Assembly (NCBI RefSeq): GCF_000620705.1
Contig: NZ_KK211168.1
Coordinates: 185,462-249,461, forward strand
DNA: 64,000 bases
From: Nocardioides sp. URHA0020
GTDB taxonomy: Bacteria; Actinomycetota; Actinomycetes; Propionibacteriales; Nocardioidaceae
Reading direction: 5' to 3'
The notes beneath the pieces are model-generated. The model saw only the letters and a list, made by a program, of their open reading frames with translations. It was not told the origin of the DNA and did not search any database. This document shows, one piece after another, positions 62,187 to 64,000 of the stretch (its first letter is position 1; every line of letters starts with the position of its first letter). A program made the translations under genes and the position numbers.

Positions 62187-63890
62187 TCACCGGATCCGGA
62201 GGTTGCCGGTCCGGACGACCCGCTCGGTCGTCGGTCCGCCCCAGTAGGTGATCTTGAAGGGGCGCCTGCCTGCGCGGACTCCGGTCACGTTGACCTGGGC
62301 CGCTCCGTTGCGCAGCACGAGCGCCTTGCGGAAGCCGCCCTGCACACGCACCACGATCTTGCCGTCGGGCCGGGGGACCCAGCGCGACACCAGGGTGACG
62401 CGGAGCCGCACCCCGCCGTGCTTGAGCCGCACCTGCTGCAACCTGATCTGCGGGGTGACCTTGACGCGCGCGGCGGTCCGGTAGGTCAGCGTGGTGGGCT
62501 CGTAGCCCGCACGGGTGACGGTGACCCGAGCGGTGACGGGCAGTCCGAGGTCGGCCGACCTCAGCTTGTACGTCGTCGCTCGGGCTCCCGAGATCCAGCG
62601 ACCGTCCCGCAGCCACTGGATCGCGACGGCCGCGTCGCCGGGGCGGTAGGCACCCGGGTTGAGCGTGAGTCGCGCCCCCGGCCGCCGCGTCCCCGTGACG
62701 CGGGGCTCGAGGTCGACGCCGATGTCGCCCAGGGCGATCGGCTCGGTCGACGTGGTCCGGACGGTGACCGCCGAGTAGCCGGTGCGGCGTGCGGTGACCC
62801 GGGCGCTGATCACCTTCGTGGCCAGCTCGGGCGCCAGCACGAGCGACAGCCCGGTCGCGCCGGGGATCGCTGCGCCGCCGGCGTACCACTGGACGGCGGT
62901 GGCCGACGGGGTGACGTTCCAGGTGCCCGGCCTGAGGGTCAGGGTCTGGTCGACCTGCGGGACGCCGGTCACCGCCGGAGCGGCGCGGCTGGCGATCACG
63001 CCCGGCAGCACGGCCTTGGTGGCCGCCGAGATCGATGACTTGGTCGGGTAGCCCGCCTTCGTGGCTGTCGTCTTGACCCGGATCGACTCACCGAGCATGG
63101 AGCTGGTGACGGTGAGCGAGGACGCGGTCACCTTCGGGACCAGGACGCCGTGGACGTACCACTGGTAGCCGATCTTGGCGTCGGTCGGCGTCCAGGTGCC
63201 GGCGCTCGCGCTCAGCTTGGCGCCGACCTTCGCGAGACCGGAGATCTCCGGTCTCGCCTTGTTGACCAGCTCGACGTCGTTGAAGTGGATGAAGCCGCTC
63301 GGCCAGTTGCCGCTGGCCTTGGTGACGACCGCCCAGGAGAAGTCACCGCCCCAGCTGTCCTGGGAGATGACGATCTCGTCGGAGGAGACCACCTTCTCGA
63401 CGTACGCCACGTGTCCCGCCGAGCCGGCGGGGCCGGTGTTGGCGCGCCACCAGGCGACGGCGCCGATCGCGGGCACGCCGTCGGTGATCTCGGGGACCGA
63501 GGTGCCCCAGTACGTCGCGTTGCCACCGCCCGACCACGGCCGGGTGTTCGGCAGCCCGCTGTGCACCATGCGGTACGCCGCGTAGTTGGTGCAGTTGTGG
63601 CCGGAGTACATCCGCCAGTACATCTTGTCGTTCACCGAGGCGTAGCCGCCGCTGCCCATGCCGGCCTTGCGGCACGCGGTGTAGCCCATGCAGAGGTAGG
63701 AGCTCCGGGCGAAGACGGCCTGCGAGCGGGTGAGGCTGTCGCCGGCCGCCTGCCGCTCGCGGGCGAGCGTCCTGTCGTCGGGCTTCGTCGGGGCCTGGGC
63801 CACCGCGGGAGAGGACACCAAGAGTCCCCCGATCAGCGCTGCCGCGACGGCAGAGACCAGGGGCGCACGCAGACGGTTCCGGAGCGACAC
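62187..63890 (-). CDS. Secreted CHAP-domain protein with Ig-like repeats
   Basis: 567 residues. A signal peptide (PLVSAVAAALIGGLLVSSPAVAQA, cut near AVA-QA) precedes a CHAP amidase domain (about 60-205). In that domain, SGHNCTNYAAYRMV holds the catalytic Cys and AGHVAYVEKVVSSDEIVI the His. Four tandem Ig-like modules follow (about 213-295, 300-385, 388-475, 476-567), each with a GYQWYVHGVLVP or AVQWYAGGAAIPGAT-type core. Probably a peptidoglycan hydrolase retained at the wall. Leaderless GTG 7 nt after TAGACT. Convergent with the LCP gene, 7 bp apart. Confidence 0.92.
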   Translation of the reverse strand: MSLRNRLRAPLVSAVAAALIGGLLVSSPAVAQAPTKPDDRTLARERQAAGDSLTRSQAVFARSSYLCMGYTACRKAGMGSGGYASVNDKMYWRMYSGHNCTNYAAYRMVHSGLPNTRPWSGGGNATYWGTSVPEITDGVPAIGAVAWWRANTGPAGSAGHVAYVEKVVSSDEIVISQDSWGGDFSWAVVTKASGNWPSGFIHFNDVELVNKARPEISGLAKVGAKLSASAGTWTPTDAKIGYQWYVHGVLVPKVTASSLTVTSSMLGESIRVKTTATKAGYPTKSSISAATKAVLPGVIASRAAPAVTGVPQVDQTLTLRPGTWNVTPSATAVQWYAGGAAIPGATGLSLVLAPELATKVISARVTARRTGYSAVTVRTTSTEPIALGDIGVDLEPRVTGTRRPGARLTLNPGAYRPGDAAVAIQWLRDGRWISGARATTYKLRSADLGLPVTARVTVTRAGYEPTTLTYRTAARVKVTPQIRLQQVRLKHGGVRLRVTLVSRWVPRPDGKIVVRVQGGFRKALVLRNGAAQVNVTGVRAGRRPFKITYWGGPTTERVVRTGNLRIR

Positions 63891-64000
63891 GGATGGGAGT
63901 CTAGGGACAACTGAGGCCTTATGGGAACGTTGTGACTGAATTAGTCAAGCGACACGCCCAAACGCGTTGGTTAAATTACAACGGTGTTGTTTCGCCGTCG
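63891..64000. other. Right-edge intergenic region, AT-richer than the rest
   Basis: Apart from the TAGACT -10 box of the CHAP gene (63903-63898), this holds AT-rich stretches such as TGAATTAGTCAAGC and GGTTAAATTACAACGG. They look like a promoter for a gene beyond the window. No coding region is visible. Confidence 0.4.

Overview
The window is 64 kb of very GC-rich chromosome (roughly 70% GC) with dense, short-spaced genes and many GTG starts. It reads as a high-GC actinobacterium, most likely Nocardioides or a near relative in the Nocardioidaceae. Supporting signs are a fabG-inhA pair, a GuaB1-type GMP reductase, an LLM flavin oxidoreductase repertoire, DUF3099 and SURF1 proteins, a KstR-type steroid operator beside a FadD17-like ligase, and about twenty leaderless genes with a TANNNT -10 box 6-8 nt before the start codon. 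I see no rRNA, tRNA, phage, transposase or CRISPR. It looks like ordinary core and accessory chromosome. Functions are assigned by recognising motifs and family resemblance by eye; no search was run.

Layout. 1-5.6 kb (minus): a cystine-type symporter followed, with a 4-bp overlap, by a membrane-anchored FN3 protein and then a large secreted Ig-repeat protein that runs off the left edge. 5.8-13.7 kb: small-molecule kinase, zinc metallopeptidase, ABC-F ATPase, enoyl-CoA hydratase, ABC exporter, SDR and SURF1. 13.8-24.9 kb: moaA, a small Cys-containing protein, DUF3099, dodecin, fabG-inhA-SixA phosphatase, serB, glyoxalase, a lone ABC ATPase, NfeD-SPFH-TauE, nitroreductase.

24.9-37.6 kb: a divergent amine-utilisation locus. 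The minus strand carries GntR regulator - glutamine-synthetase-like ligase - aldehyde dehydrogenase - SDR - class I amidotransferase (PuuD-like) - GDPD - alpha/beta hydrolase, most junctions overlapping. The plus strand carries an APC permease, a choline/ethanolamine-kinase-like protein and a dimethylglycine-dehydrogenase-like oxidase with a GcvT domain. This fits gamma-glutamylation of an imported amine, oxidation, and release of glutamate; the substrate is unresolved.

37.7-50 kb: pentapeptide protein, polar amino-acid ABC importer with a fused binding protein/permease, LLM oxidoreductase plus flavin reductase, PEBP, siroheme synthase (cysG), SpoU methyltransferase, GNAT and peptide deformylase, and two translationally coupled acyl-CoA dehydrogenases under a palindromic operator. 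50-64 kb: two Lys/Ala-rich histone-like proteins flanking a kinase-LLM fusion, galK, guaB1, a LysR-like protein without a DNA-binding domain, a YedY-like molybdoenzyme with a flavin reductase, a KstR-box-controlled divergent pair (unknown protein / FadD17-like ligase), an LCP protein and a CHAP-Ig wall protein.

Most unusual at DNA level: three families of intergenic palindromic repeats. One pairs two conserved hairpins at three loci, one is a CTGCGGTTTGGTCACC element in clusters, and one is a 36-bp tandem unit. The first two lie mostly between convergent genes.
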